Source: JACRLW01 sp050181465
GTDB lineage: Bacteria > Planctomycetota > UBA1135 > UBA2386
Direction of reading: 5' to 3'
Length of the DNA: 64,000 nt
Assembly: GCA_050181465.1 (NCBI GenBank)
Contig: JBFXDD010000020.1
Coordinates: 1-64,000, forward strand
Numbering within the stretch: the first letter of the stretch is position 1; each line of letters opens with the position of its first letter. Below are positions 9,599-19,781 of the stretch, one piece after another. Under the pieces are notes generated by a model that did not search any database, had not been told where the DNA came from, and was given only the letters and a program-made list of their open reading frames with translations. A program made the translations under genes and the position numbers.

Positions 9599-10024
9599 AT
9601 GGTCAAGATCCACGCCCGATACGAAGGCAACTTGCGCTGCGTCGCCGTGCACGAACCCTCCGGTGCGACCCTCATCACCGATGCACCGCGCGACAACGAA
9701 GGCCTCGCCGCGTCGTTCTCACCCACCGACCTCGTCGCCACCGGACTGGCGACTTGCATCATGACGATCCTCGGCATCATCGCGCGGCGCGACGGCATCG
9801 ACCTGAGCGGGATGACCGCCGACGTCGAGAAGCGCATGGTTGCCGACCCACACCGTCGGATCGGCGCGCTCCCCGTCACCGTCACGATCCGGACTCCGGT
9901 CGACGAGGACCAGCGAAAGAAGCTCGAGCGCGCCGCACACCTCTGCCCGGTGCACCAGAGCATCCGTGGCGAGATCGAGTCGCCGATCGAGTTCGTCTAC
10001 CTGACCGAGTCGGCGAACGCGTAG
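9599..10024 (+). CDS. OsmC family peroxiredoxin-like protein
   Basis: 141 residues from ATG 9599. OsmC/Ohr proteins use two cysteines to reduce organic hydroperoxides. Both are present: LATCIMT (about residue 57) and HLCPVHQS (about residue 121). The SPTDLVATGLATC block is typical of the OsmC branch. Cytoplasmic, no signal peptide. Its TAG stop (10022-10024) is the first triplet of repeat copy B, so the element sets the end of this protein. A second OsmC domain occurs in the fusion at 18512-19720. Confidence 0.9.
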   Translation: MVKIHARYEGNLRCVAVHEPSGATLITDAPRDNEGLAASFSPTDLVATGLATCIMTILGIIARRDGIDLSGMTADVEKRMVADPHRRIGALPVTVTIRTPVDEDQRKKLERAAHLCPVHQSIRGEIESPIEFVYLTESANA

Positions 10025-10200
10025 CCCGGATGACTCGTGAACGTCGTCGCGAGATCGACGCAGGTCGATGTCCGGCAAGGAGCTGCGTCGGTCGACGACC
10101 GAAGCGTAGCGGTAGCTACGCTGCCAGGGAGGAGCCGACGGAGCGACGCCGCCGGGTGCGAGCTGCGGCGATCGCAGTAGACGTTCACGAATAGTCCGGG
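10022..10200 (+). repeat. Interspersed palindromic element, copy B (near full length)
   Basis: Left terminus TAGCCCGGATGACTCGTGAA and right terminus TTCACGAATAGTCCGGG are inverted copies of each other. Inner stem arms are GCTGCGTCGG (10082-10091) and CCGACGGAGC (10135-10144), and the central palindrome is GCGTAGCGGTAGCTACGC. It lies between convergent genes and provides the stop codon of the OsmC gene. Confidence 0.95.
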
Positions 10201-10209
10201 GTGGCGAGG

Positions 10210-10689
10210 TCAGCGGTAGGTCCGCACGACGTCGAGCGCCGTGTTGTCCGCGGCGGTCGCATCCGGGAGTTCCGGTGCAATGTCCCGCAAGACACCGCGA
10301 CGGATCTCGCGCAGCACGAGGTTGCCGTCGAGGCGGAGCAGGACTGCCGGGACGTCGTCCTGACCGTCGTCCCAGGACACCCGCGCGGCCGGCGTGAGCC
10401 GGTGGAAGGCGAAGCTGAGCTGCAGCCCGAGCGCCGCCGAGTCGGCCCACGCGTACGCCATGACGACCTCACCGTCGAGCGAGGGCCAGACGATCGCGGG
10501 CGCGCCCAAGTGGTCCAGGACGTCGGCGAGCGTGGCGCTGCCGATGGTCAACGCATCGCTGGCGGCAGCATCGATCGGTTCGTTCACCCGCGTGCGGTCG
10601 TAGCGGAAGTTGAGACAGCCGCCGGCGAGAAGGGCGCTCGCGAAGATGCAGCCGAGAGAACGCCGCCGCGGCGGTCGTCGCGCGTTCAC
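10210..10689 (-). CDS. Small lipoprotein, BamE/SmpA-like, paralogue of its upstream neighbour
   Basis: 159 residues from GTG 10689, overlapping the upstream stop by GTGA, so probably translationally coupled. The N-terminus is a lipoprotein signal (CIFASALLAGGC, lipobox LAGGC). After NEPIDA comes IGSATLADVLDHLGAPAIVW, which resembles the G-x-t-x-x-x-V-l-x-x-L-G-x-P turn of BamE/SmpA-OmlA domains. The same order of motifs is found in the upstream gene, so the two look like a tandem duplication that diverged. An outer-membrane or periplasmic location is inferred. The BamE link is a motif resemblance only. Confidence 0.75.
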   Translation of the reverse strand: MNARRPPRRRSLGCIFASALLAGGCLNFRYDRTRVNEPIDAAASDALTIGSATLADVLDHLGAPAIVWPSLDGEVVMAYAWADSAALGLQLSFAFHRLTPAARVSWDDGQDDVPAVLLRLDGNLVLREIRRGVLRDIAPELPDATAADNTALDVVRTYR

Positions 10690-11156
10690 TTGCCCTGCTC
10701 CCCACTCGATCGCGGACGAACTCCGCGCTCGACGTCGGCAGCCTCGCGCTCGCTCGCCTCGTGGATGTCCTCCCACGGAAACGCGTACTGCGCGCGATGC
10801 GCCTCCAGACTGTGACCGACGTGGGTGAGCAGATCGGCCTCGTCGAAGAACAGCCACACGCGGTCTTCCCGAGTGTCGGCGTGGCCGAAGTTCAGCACCA
10901 GCAGCAGCAAGCCGGTGCCCTTGGTCGTCGTGTGGTCGTAGCGGTACGCGCTGCGATTGCCCAACTGGACCACCTGCGACGGCCCGCCAAGGACCTCCAC
11001 CGCCTCGCGAGCCGTGGTTCGACCGACGACGAGGCGATCCAGCAAGGCCGCGTCGATCGGTTCGTTGCGATTCGAGCGGAAGAAGGCACAACCGCCGGCG
11101 GCGAGAAGGGTGAGACCGGCGAACAGAGCCGAGAATCGATCGAGAGCTTTGGACAT
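10686..11156 (-). CDS. Small lipoprotein, BamE/SmpA-like
   Basis: 156 residues. Lipoprotein signal with lipobox LAAGGC (GLTLLAAGGCAFF). Downstream, NEPIDAALLDRLVVG, then TTAREAVEVLGGPSQVV, then a hydrophobic strand (TGLLLLVLNFG) and a WLFFDEADLL strand, follow the alpha-alpha-beta pattern of SmpA/OmlA (BamE) domains. First gene of a two-gene unit with the paralogue at 10210-10689, and divergent from the MATE gene at 11266. The ~109 bp between them presumably holds both promoters; no clear promoter boxes were identified. Confidence 0.75.
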   Translation of the reverse strand: MSKALDRFSALFAGLTLLAAGGCAFFRSNRNEPIDAALLDRLVVGRTTAREAVEVLGGPSQVVQLGNRSAYRYDHTTTKGTGLLLLVLNFGHADTREDRVWLFFDEADLLTHVGHSLEAHRAQYAFPWEDIHEASEREAADVERGVRPRSSGEQGK

Positions 11157-11265
11157 GCGAGGCGATGAGAGGTGCGAGGAAGGGGATCGCCGCGACGTCT
11201 TGATCGCAAGCGCAGGCCACTATGATCGGCCACGCGTTCGCGATCGCAACCCGCAGCACGCATCC

Positions 11266-12652
<1,387 letters not shown>

Positions 12653-12672
<20 letters not shown>

Positions 12673-12828
12673 ACGTCGTCACGAGATCGCCGCAGGTCGA
12701 CGCAGGTCGCCGCAGGTCGATGTCCGGCAAGGAGCTGCGTCGGTCGACTACCGAAGCGTAGCCGTAGCGACGACGCCGGACGCGACTTGCGGCGATCGCA
12801 GTAGTCGGTCACGAATCATTAGGGCTAG
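12653..12828 (+). repeat. Interspersed palindromic element, copy C (rearranged centre)
   Basis: Both ends match the family: CTAGCCCGGATGATTCGTGA on the left and TCACGAATCATTAGGGCTAG on the right. Internally a ten-base motif CGCAGGTCGM is present three times in tandem instead of once, and the central palindrome and one inner stem arm are deleted. It overlaps the last 20 bp of the MATE gene and lies between convergent genes. Confidence 0.9.
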
Positions 12829-12846
12829 GGGCGACGGCAACGCCGC

Positions 12847-14007
12847 TCAGGAAGCGGAATCGACTTCGTAACGCAGGAACCGACAGTCGATCGGACCATT
12901 GCGAACCGGCAGCTTCCGGCTCGCGGACAGATGGAGGTATCGCGTCAGCTCCGGATTGCCGGACAAGACCCACGCCACCAGACCGGGAAAGCGATGGAGG
13001 AAATCGCCGAGGTTCCGCCAGCTCGTCTCGAGCTGCTCGCCTTCGCCGATGCGTTCGCCGTAGGGCGGATTGGTCACGACGAAGCGCGGCGCCGTCTTCG
13101 GTTCGAAACGCGACACCTCCGAATGCACGACGTCGACGTGGGCCGTCAACTGTGCATCGGCGATCGACCGTCGCGCGATCGCAACCGCCCCCGGATGCGC
13201 GTCACATCCGGTCATCATCACCGCGTTCGCCTTCGATCCTTCGGCCGCACGTCGACGCGCATCCTCGCGAAGGGCGAGCCACGCGCGGCGATCGATTCCG
13301 GCCCAACGCTCGAAGGCGAAGGAACGCAGGAGTCCGGGCGCGCGATCGGTCGCGATCGCCGCGGCCTCGATCAGGAAGGTGCCCGAACCGCACATCGGAT
13401 CGACGACAGGCGAACGCCGATCCCAGTCACTGGCGAGGAGGAGACCCGCGGCGATGGCTTCGTTGAGCGGGCTCTTCACCTGCACCTCGCGGTAGCCGCG
13501 CTTGTGCAGGCTGGCTCCGGCATGGTCCACGTAGATGGTCGCCTCGTTGCGCCACAGGTGCAGCTTCACCGGCAATGCGGGATCGACCGGATCGACGTCG
13601 GGACGACGTCCTTCGAGATCGCGAAATCGATCCACGATCGCGTCCTTCACCAGGCGCGAGGCGAACTGCGAGTGCGTGAGGAAGCTGTCTTTCACGGTCG
13701 CGTCGACCGCCAAGGTGTCGTCACAGCCGATCCAACGCTCCCACTCCACGTGCCGGACCAGTTCGTAGAGCTGATCCTCGTCGTGGACGCGGCCGCGCAC
13801 GACCTCTTCCTGCACGCGAGTCGCACTGCGCAACCAGAGGCAGGCGCGCATCCCGAAGGCATCGTCGGCGCGCGCGCGAATGCCGCCGCGCTTGTCATGC
13901 ACCGAGACTGCACCGAGCGCGCGAACTTCCTCGGCCAGCACGCCTTCGAGGCCGAGTGTGCAAGCCACGTAGTAGTCACGCACGATGCGTCGATCTGACG
14001 GCTGCAC
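12847..14007 (-). CDS. THUMP-domain class I SAM RNA methyltransferase (RlmL N-domain/Trm14-like)
   Basis: About 386 residues from GTG 14007; a longer frame would run into the divergent gene and reads as non-conserved. The N-terminal ~190 residues look like a ferredoxin-like plus THUMP module that presents RNA. The C-terminal half is a Rossmann methyltransferase with motif I DPMCGSGTFLIEAA and the N6/N2-methylase motif NPPYGERIG. This matches the N-terminal half of RlmL (23S rRNA m2G2445) and stand-alone homologues; the RlmK half is missing. The exact target base is not proven. Convergent with the MATE gene, with repeat C between. Confidence 0.88.
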   Translation of the reverse strand: MQPSDRRIVRDYYVACTLGLEGVLAEEVRALGAVSVHDKRGGIRARADDAFGMRACLWLRSATRVQEEVVRGRVHDEDQLYELVRHVEWERWIGCDDTLAVDATVKDSFLTHSQFASRLVKDAIVDRFRDLEGRRPDVDPVDPALPVKLHLWRNEATIYVDHAGASLHKRGYREVQVKSPLNEAIAAGLLLASDWDRRSPVVDPMCGSGTFLIEAAAIATDRAPGLLRSFAFERWAGIDRRAWLALREDARRRAAEGSKANAVMMTGCDAHPGAVAIARRSIADAQLTAHVDVVHSEVSRFEPKTAPRFVVTNPPYGERIGEGEQLETSWRNLGDFLHRFPGLVAWVLSGNPELTRYLHLSASRKLPVRNGPIDCRFLRYEVDSAS

Positions 14008-14100
14008 GAGCTTCCCGTCAAGCGCGGTGACTACCGAACCCAGTCCGGGCCGGCGCGGTGTGATGGCAACGGCACGAACGACTCCTACGATCCGCGCCCC

Positions 14101-14967
14101 ATGCCACGCGGCTCCGACGGCCTGCTCCTGATGGTCGCTTCGGCAGCTTCGTTCGCGCTGATGGCGGCGATCGTCAAGCGTTGGCTGCCGGACACGCCGA
14201 CCCAAGCCGTCGTGTTCTCACGCGGTGTGATGCTGACGACGTTCCTGTGGCTCCTGGCGCGTCGCCGCGGCGTGCCGGTCCTCGGCTCACGGCCTCTCGC
14301 ACTCATCGGGCGCGGCCTGCTCGGCTACGGCGCCCTGTCCTGCTACTTCTGGTCGGTGCAGCACCTGCCCTTGGGCGATGCCGTGCTGCTGCAGTATTCC
14401 CATCCGATCTTCGTCGCCCTCCTCGCTCCGCTCGTGCTGCAGGAACGATCCGGACGGTGGCACTGGTTCCTGGTCGGGCTGGCCTTGTTCGGAGTGGCGC
14501 TCGTCGTCGGGCCGAGCGGTGAAGTGCGCGGCGCCACGGCGATCGCTCTGTGCGGCGCACTGGGATCCGGGCTCGCCTACATCGCCGTGCGCGCGCTCTC
14601 GCGAACCGAGCACGCGATCACGATCATGCTGTGGTTCCCGCTCGTGACGATCCCGGGCGGATTGATCGGTTCGCTCCTCGCCGGTGAGAGTGCCCTGCCG
14701 CGCGACCTCGGCGAAGTGATCGCGCACGTTGCCGTGTCGGCTGCCGCACTCCTCGGTCAGGTCACGCTCACTCTGGGGCTGGCTCGCATCGACGTCGCCC
14801 GCGGCACCGCAGCGACGATGACCGGCCCGGTGTTCGGCGTTCTGTTCGGCTTGGTCCTGTTCGGGACGGTGCCCTCCGCCGCGAGTCTGGCAGGCATGTT
14901 GGTGGTCACCGGCTGTTCGATCGGACTCGCGTTCACCGGCGTGCGAGATCGTCGGCGAACAGCGTGA
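14101..14967 (+). CDS. EamA/DMT family transporter
   Basis: 288 residues with about ten hydrophobic helices arranged as two five-helix repeats, the drug/metabolite transporter (EamA) fold. Family hallmarks include LPLGDAVLLQYSHPIFVALLAP in the first repeat and ARGTAATMTGPVFGVLFGLVL in the second (part of each shown). It probably exports a metabolite or amino acid across the inner membrane; the substrate cannot be told from sequence. Its 3' end overlaps the convergent NuoF-like gene by 35 bp (14933-14967). Confidence 0.88.
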   Translation: MPRGSDGLLLMVASAASFALMAAIVKRWLPDTPTQAVVFSRGVMLTTFLWLLARRRGVPVLGSRPLALIGRGLLGYGALSCYFWSVQHLPLGDAVLLQYSHPIFVALLAPLVLQERSGRWHWFLVGLALFGVALVVGPSGEVRGATAIALCGALGSGLAYIAVRALSRTEHAITIMLWFPLVTIPGGLIGSLLAGESALPRDLGEVIAHVAVSAAALLGQVTLTLGLARIDVARGTAATMTGPVFGVLFGLVLFGTVPSAASLAGMLVVTGCSIGLAFTGVRDRRRTA

Positions 14968-16162
14968 CTCCGGACAGGATCGGCGCGGCCGCCATCTCGA
15001 TCAGCGAACACAGCCCCTTCTTCCGCGCGAAGTCGGCAACCTTGTGGAGCGGTGCTGCGAAGTCGCCACCCTTGCCGTCGGCGACGGCACGCAGCACGTG
15101 AACGAACTGATTCGTCTCCATGCGACAAGGCGGGCACTGACCGCACTGTTCCCGCATGAAGAACTCGGCGATCTCCAACAGGCGAGCCGACACATCGTCA
15201 CCCTCGAGCACGAGCCGCACACCACCACAGCCCGGCGAGCTGCCGAGCGGCCGCAAGGTCTCGTGCGCGATCGGCATGTCGAGATGCTCCGCGCCGAGGA
15301 AGCCTGCCGAGAGCGCGGGATGGACCGCACGGATCGCGCGACCGCTCGCCACGCCGCCACCGAACCCATCGATCAACTCACGCCAGGTCGTTCCGTAGGC
15401 GATCTCGACGACGCCCGGGTTGCGCAACTCCACTGGAAGGGTCACGAGCATCGATCCGGGGGACTGCTCCGTGCCGATCGCGCGGTAGGCGTCGGCACCG
15501 TGGCGCAGAATCCACGGCACGTGCGCGAGCGTCTCGACGTTGTTCACCGTGGTCGGCTCGCCGCGCACGCCGGACACCCCGGGATACGGCGGCTTTCGCC
15601 TCGGCTTGCCAGGTCCGCCGTCGATGGAGTCGATTGCGGCGGTCTCTTCGCCAGCGACGTAGGTCGGCGGCGCACGATGGATCGCGATCGTCACGTCGAA
15701 CGAGGCTTCGCTCCGCCATCGCTCGAGGAGTCCGGCCGCGCGCAGTTCTTCGATCGCGGACTCCATCGCCGCGATTTGCTCGTGCATGTCCTCGATGAGG
15801 TAGATCCACACCTTGTCGGCACCGGTAGCGAACGCGCAGATCAAGGCACCTTCGAGGACTCGATGCGGCGCGTGCGCGACCAGGTATCGATCCTTCTCGC
15901 TGCCTGGCTCGTGCTCGCCGCCGTTCGCGACGACGTGCCGCGACGTGGCGGGAGTCGCCGCGGCGAGCGCCCACTTGCGGCCGGTCGGGAACGCTGCTCC
16001 ACCGTGGCCGCGCAATCCGGAAGACTCGATGGTGGCGAGTACGGCCTCGGCACCCATCGCGAGCGCCTTGCTCGCGGCTTCGTAACCGCCGACCGCGCGG
16101 TACTCGTCGAGAGTCTCACGCCTCGTGAGTGCCTGGCGCGGCAAGACGATCGAGGATTGCAT
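14933..16162 (-). CDS. Orphan NuoF-like NADH-binding flavoprotein
   Basis: 409 residues, the size of complex I subunit NuoF (51 kDa). Seen in order: RGHGGAAFPTGRKW (glycine-rich NADH/FMN loop, usually RGRGGAGFPTG), NGGEHEPGSEKDR (usually NADExEPGxxKDR), YVAGEETA, GEPTTVNNVET, and the 4Fe-4S ligands CGQCPPC plus a fourth Cys in KKGLCSL. NuoF accepts a hydride from NADH and passes electrons from FMN to the cluster. No NuoE or NuoG partner is next to it, so it probably serves another electron acceptor. The altered NADE motif suggests changed flavin or nucleotide handling. The 3' end overlaps the convergent EamA gene. Confidence 0.85.
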   Translation of the reverse strand: MQSSIVLPRQALTRRETLDEYRAVGGYEAASKALAMGAEAVLATIESSGLRGHGGAAFPTGRKWALAAATPATSRHVVANGGEHEPGSEKDRYLVAHAPHRVLEGALICAFATGADKVWIYLIEDMHEQIAAMESAIEELRAAGLLERWRSEASFDVTIAIHRAPPTYVAGEETAAIDSIDGGPGKPRRKPPYPGVSGVRGEPTTVNNVETLAHVPWILRHGADAYRAIGTEQSPGSMLVTLPVELRNPGVVEIAYGTTWRELIDGFGGGVASGRAIRAVHPALSAGFLGAEHLDMPIAHETLRPLGSSPGCGGVRLVLEGDDVSARLLEIAEFFMREQCGQCPPCRMETNQFVHVLRAVADGKGGDFAAPLHKVADFARKKGLCSLIEMAAAPILSGVTLFADDLARR

Positions 16163-16206
16163 GCGCTTCTTCTCGCCGATGCGGCGCGACCAAGCAAGCC
16201 GTCTCC

Positions 16207-18456
16207 TCAGCGATCCCGGCCGAGGATCTCGGCGAGCTTGGCGGCGTCGAGATTCAGTGCGAGGTGCACGACGGCCACGCCGCGAACCGCGACGAACTCG
16301 CTGTCGATCACGCCCTCCAGGGGAATGCGCCGGTTGCCTGCATCGGACGCAGTAATCAATTCCGCGCGCAACTGATGGCGACCAAAGCCCGACAAGGTGA
16401 ACTCCCCGGCGCCGTGCGCATCGAGCTTGCCGACCGCAGATTTGGGCACGGGGGATGAACCCCTTGACGAAGACGTGCCGCCCCCGGAGCGAAACGAGTA
16501 CTCCCCTCTTGGCAATTCGAGTTCGAGTCGATTCGCCTGCAACTCGATCCGTGTGCCCTCCGGCAGATCCAGTCGATGGCTCGGTGTGACTACCAGGCGC
16601 GGACCGGTCTCGAGTGTGACGACCTCCTCCTCGCGCGTAGGCACGATCGACAAGGGTGGGAACCCGTCGGCCAACACCATCAACTCCACCGGCGAAGGTG
16701 CCAACACGAGCGTGGCGACGCCCCCCGTCGCCAGCACACCTTCGTAGGTCGGGAAGCCACCGTCATCGACACGCAGATTCACGAGGACCCTCGCGTTCTT
16801 CACGTTGCCGCCCTGCGGATCCAGCAGGCGGAGCTTGACGATGCGAGCGAGCGCATCGAGGTCGACGTCCGGAAGCGTCAAGGTCTCCCCGGCGACGAGT
16901 CGACTGCCAGGCCACCGCTGCAGGGCTTCGGCGTAGCCGGACAGGTGGATCGAGATGTCATAGTTGCCTGGCTTCAAACCATCGAGCGAGAAGGCCCCGA
17001 GGCGAACGTGCTGCCGTCGCGAACCGGTCTCCGTCTGCTCGCGCAGCACGATCGCGAGGTGAGCATCGAGGTCCGAGATTGCCGTTCGGATGCGCCCCTC
17101 GATGCGCGCACCACGCATCAATCGAATCTGCAGACCACGCGCTCCCACCGGCGTGCGCGGCGCCCCCGCGGGGATGAAGCCCGGCATCTGAGCGGCGATA
17201 TCCAACACCGACTCATCGAGACTCCCGCGCAGAGCGAAGGCGCCGTTCGCTTTCGAGATGTCATGAACATCGTGCACCGGGCTGGAGACGCGCACGCCTT
17301 CGATACCCGCACCGTCTTCATCGATGACCCGGCCCTCGACGAGAATCGGCGCACCGGCGAGCTGCAGATCGCCCAGCATGACGACGCCTTGCCGCAACGA
17401 CCTCGGAAACTCGTAGCTCCCTTCGATCGCCTCCTCGCTGATGCGCGCGCGCAGCGTACGCTGGTCAGGCGGTCGGTCCTCGGCGCGGAGTTGCAGGAAG
17501 ATGAACCCCTCGGCGTTCGACCCGACCACACCACCGATGCGGCTCGAGTTCTCCTCCGATCCAGACTCGAATGTGAACTCCACATTGCGTGATCCGAGGA
17601 CGTTCGCCTTCTCGTCGATCAGTCGAAAGCCGGCGAGAGTCCCCGACTTGATGAGCGGAACCTCGACGAGGACCTCTTGCCCGTCGACGCGCGGTCCGTC
17701 GAACTCCTCGCCGGGCCAGATGTTCACGCCGCTCACCGCGACGCGAGCCGAGAGCTTCCGATCGAGGTCGACCATCGGGAAGACGGCCTCACCATCCCGC
17801 AAGTTCGCAGACGTTCGATTCCACCTGGACAACCGATCCCGCAGCACATCTCTGATCGACAAACTCACTCGCGTGGCGGCGAGTCCGCTGCCCATGGCAT
17901 CGAAGCGCACACGCACGGCGCCGTACGGCGGCAATCGAAGCTCGATGGGATCCTGAGGCAACTCCGACAGGAGCAGCTCCGCCTGCGGCAATGGATGCAA
18001 CGACGCGTTCACATGGATGATCGCCGAGTTCAGCCCATCGCGACCGTCGGCAAGCTCCGATTGGACGAAGGCCACGAGACCTTCCGCATCCGTCTCCCGA
18101 GTCACGCGCGGTCGAATGTCCTGCTCGGCGACGAGCAACAAACCCACGGGAACGCCGACAGCGGGAGTACCTCGCCAAGTGAGCACGCGCACGCGGACGG
18201 CGGCAGCCTCGGCATCGCCGACCGGGGTCGGCTCCGTTCGGTCGCCCGACCGAACCTCCGCGCGTCCATGCTCGCCGTCGAGTTCCTCCCGGGCGGTCCC
18301 GTCGACGAGCGACGGCGGTTCCACCTTCGACTCCGACGCATTCGAGTTCATGACCGGAGCAGAGCGTGGTGTGGAGTCGCCGACACCGTCGATCACGAAC
18401 CACGCCGCGATCAACAGAGCTACGGCGGCACCCAGGAAGACAATCGTTCGCGCCAT
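16207..18456 (-). CDS. Membrane-anchored carboxypeptidase-regulatory-like protein
   Basis: 749 residues. The N-terminal anchor (about residues 4-23, TIVFLGAAVALLIAAWFVID) is followed by a polar linker. The rest consists of beta-sandwich repeats; a carboxypeptidase-regulatory-like one is VEGRVIDEDGAGIEGVRV near the middle, and IEGRIRTAISDLDAHL begins another. No catalytic motif seen. It is similar in style to 4702-8160 and to the extracytoplasmic part of 45840-48308, though I see no long identity between them. It lies about 45 bp after the NuoF-like start on the same strand direction, so these two are not obviously an operon. Function unknown. Confidence 0.8.
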   Translation of the reverse strand: MARTIVFLGAAVALLIAAWFVIDGVGDSTPRSAPVMNSNASESKVEPPSLVDGTAREELDGEHGRAEVRSGDRTEPTPVGDAEAAAVRVRVLTWRGTPAVGVPVGLLLVAEQDIRPRVTRETDAEGLVAFVQSELADGRDGLNSAIIHVNASLHPLPQAELLLSELPQDPIELRLPPYGAVRVRFDAMGSGLAATRVSLSIRDVLRDRLSRWNRTSANLRDGEAVFPMVDLDRKLSARVAVSGVNIWPGEEFDGPRVDGQEVLVEVPLIKSGTLAGFRLIDEKANVLGSRNVEFTFESGSEENSSRIGGVVGSNAEGFIFLQLRAEDRPPDQRTLRARISEEAIEGSYEFPRSLRQGVVMLGDLQLAGAPILVEGRVIDEDGAGIEGVRVSSPVHDVHDISKANGAFALRGSLDESVLDIAAQMPGFIPAGAPRTPVGARGLQIRLMRGARIEGRIRTAISDLDAHLAIVLREQTETGSRRQHVRLGAFSLDGLKPGNYDISIHLSGYAEALQRWPGSRLVAGETLTLPDVDLDALARIVKLRLLDPQGGNVKNARVLVNLRVDDGGFPTYEGVLATGGVATLVLAPSPVELMVLADGFPPLSIVPTREEEVVTLETGPRLVVTPSHRLDLPEGTRIELQANRLELELPRGEYSFRSGGGTSSSRGSSPVPKSAVGKLDAHGAGEFTLSGFGRHQLRAELITASDAGNRRIPLEGVIDSEFVAVRGVAVVHLALNLDAAKLAEILGRDR

Positions 18457-18511
18457 GGCAACCTACTCTAATCGCTACCTCTGACGGCCCGCACGGGATC
18501 GCCGCGCTCCC

Positions 18512-19720
18512 TCATCCGAGACGCGTATGGATCTTCTTCTCGCCGAACAGGGTCTTGTGGACCGGGCAGCGGTCGGCGATCTCCACGAGGCGCGCGCGTT
18601 GCTCGTCGGTGAGCGCCGGCGCATCGATCTCGAGCACCCGTTCGATGCGGTCGACCTTGCCGGTCGTCGACTCACAGTCCGCGCAGTCCTTGGCATGGAT
18701 CTTCTCGTGGGACAGCCGCACCCGAATGTTCTGGATAGGCAGCCCTTTGTGCCGCGCATACATCCGCAAGGTCATCGACGTGCATGCACCGAGCGAGGCG
18801 AGGAGCAGCGCATAGGGGTCGAGCCCCTGATCGCTGCCGCCGACCGACTCCGGCTCATCGGCGACCAAGGCGTGACGCCCGGCGACGATGTCTTGCACGA
18901 AGCCCTCGGCGTCGCGCTCGGCCACGATCACGGTGCCCGGCTGCACGGCACCGACGCCGTAATTCTGCTCGTGCACCACGTAGCGCGACGCCCACGCCGC
19001 CAGCACGTCGGCTACGTATTCGGCATCTTCGCGCCGTGTGAGCAGGTGATCGGCATCATCGAGGGTGACGAAGCTCTTGGGGTGCCGCAGGGCCTCGTAG
19101 AGGCGGCGGGCATGATCGACGGCGACGATCTCGTCCTGCGGCGAGTGCATCACCAGCACGGCGCGACGGAGTTTGGGCAACGCATCGAGCAGTCGATGTC
19201 GATCGAGATCCGCGACGAAGCTCTGCGAGATCGGGAAGGGCCGACCGCCGATCGACACGACCTTCTGTCCGTGCTCTTCGATGTCGTCTCGATGCTCTGC
19301 GAAGAGGTGTTCGACGTGCCCGACATCGCTCGGCGCGCCGATGGTCGCGACGGCTTCGACACCGTCGATTCGCGAGGCCGCCGCCAGCACCGCGGCACCG
19401 CCCAAGCTGTGGCCGACGAGCAGACTCGGCGCCGCATAGTGCTCCTCCAGCCACCGCGCGGCATGCACGAGATCCTCGACATTCGAGGAGAACGAGGTAT
19501 TCGCGAAGTCCCCGTCACTGCCGCCGAGCCCAGTGAAGTCGAAGCGGAGCACACCGTAGCCCCTTCGCGCCAAGGCGCGCGCGATGCGCGTCGCCGCAGC
19601 GCTGTCCTTACCGCAGGTGAAGCAGTGGGCGAACAGTGCAAACGCGCGCGGAGTGCCGATCGGCAACTCCAGTCGACCGGCGAGCTGCACGCCTGCCGCG
19701 TTGGGAAATTCGATCTTCAT
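18512..19720 (-). CDS. Alpha/beta hydrolase - OsmC fusion protein
   Basis: 402 residues. The N-terminal ~255 residues are an alpha/beta hydrolase: HCFTCGKDS oxyanion region, nucleophile elbow GHSLGG (Ser near residue 106), acid in SPQDE and His in DADHLL. The C-terminal ~140 residues are an OsmC domain with both redox cysteines, GACTSMTLRMYA and DRCPVHKTL. This two-domain fusion is a known family; the pairing suggests hydrolysis linked to thiol peroxidase chemistry, but the substrate is not established. Cytoplasmic. Preceded on the same strand by hpnC, with a gap of about 60 bp. Confidence 0.92.
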   Translation of the reverse strand: MKIEFPNAAGVQLAGRLELPIGTPRAFALFAHCFTCGKDSAAATRIARALARRGYGVLRFDFTGLGGSDGDFANTSFSSNVEDLVHAARWLEEHYAAPSLLVGHSLGGAAVLAAASRIDGVEAVATIGAPSDVGHVEHLFAEHRDDIEEHGQKVVSIGGRPFPISQSFVADLDRHRLLDALPKLRRAVLVMHSPQDEIVAVDHARRLYEALRHPKSFVTLDDADHLLTRREDAEYVADVLAAWASRYVVHEQNYGVGAVQPGTVIVAERDAEGFVQDIVAGRHALVADEPESVGGSDQGLDPYALLLASLGACTSMTLRMYARHKGLPIQNIRVRLSHEKIHAKDCADCESTTGKVDRIERVLEIDAPALTDEQRARLVEIADRCPVHKTLFGEKKIHTRLG

Positions 19721-19781
19721 GAGACTGGCGAAAACCGCCTTCGCGGTCGAACTCGGTTAGGACACGAACGATAGCCAACCC

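Noticed and set aside
15044..16375. Long plus-strand frame opposite the NuoF-like gene
   Set aside because: It lies antisense to a protein with clear NADH/FMN and iron-sulphur motifs and shows no motif of its own.
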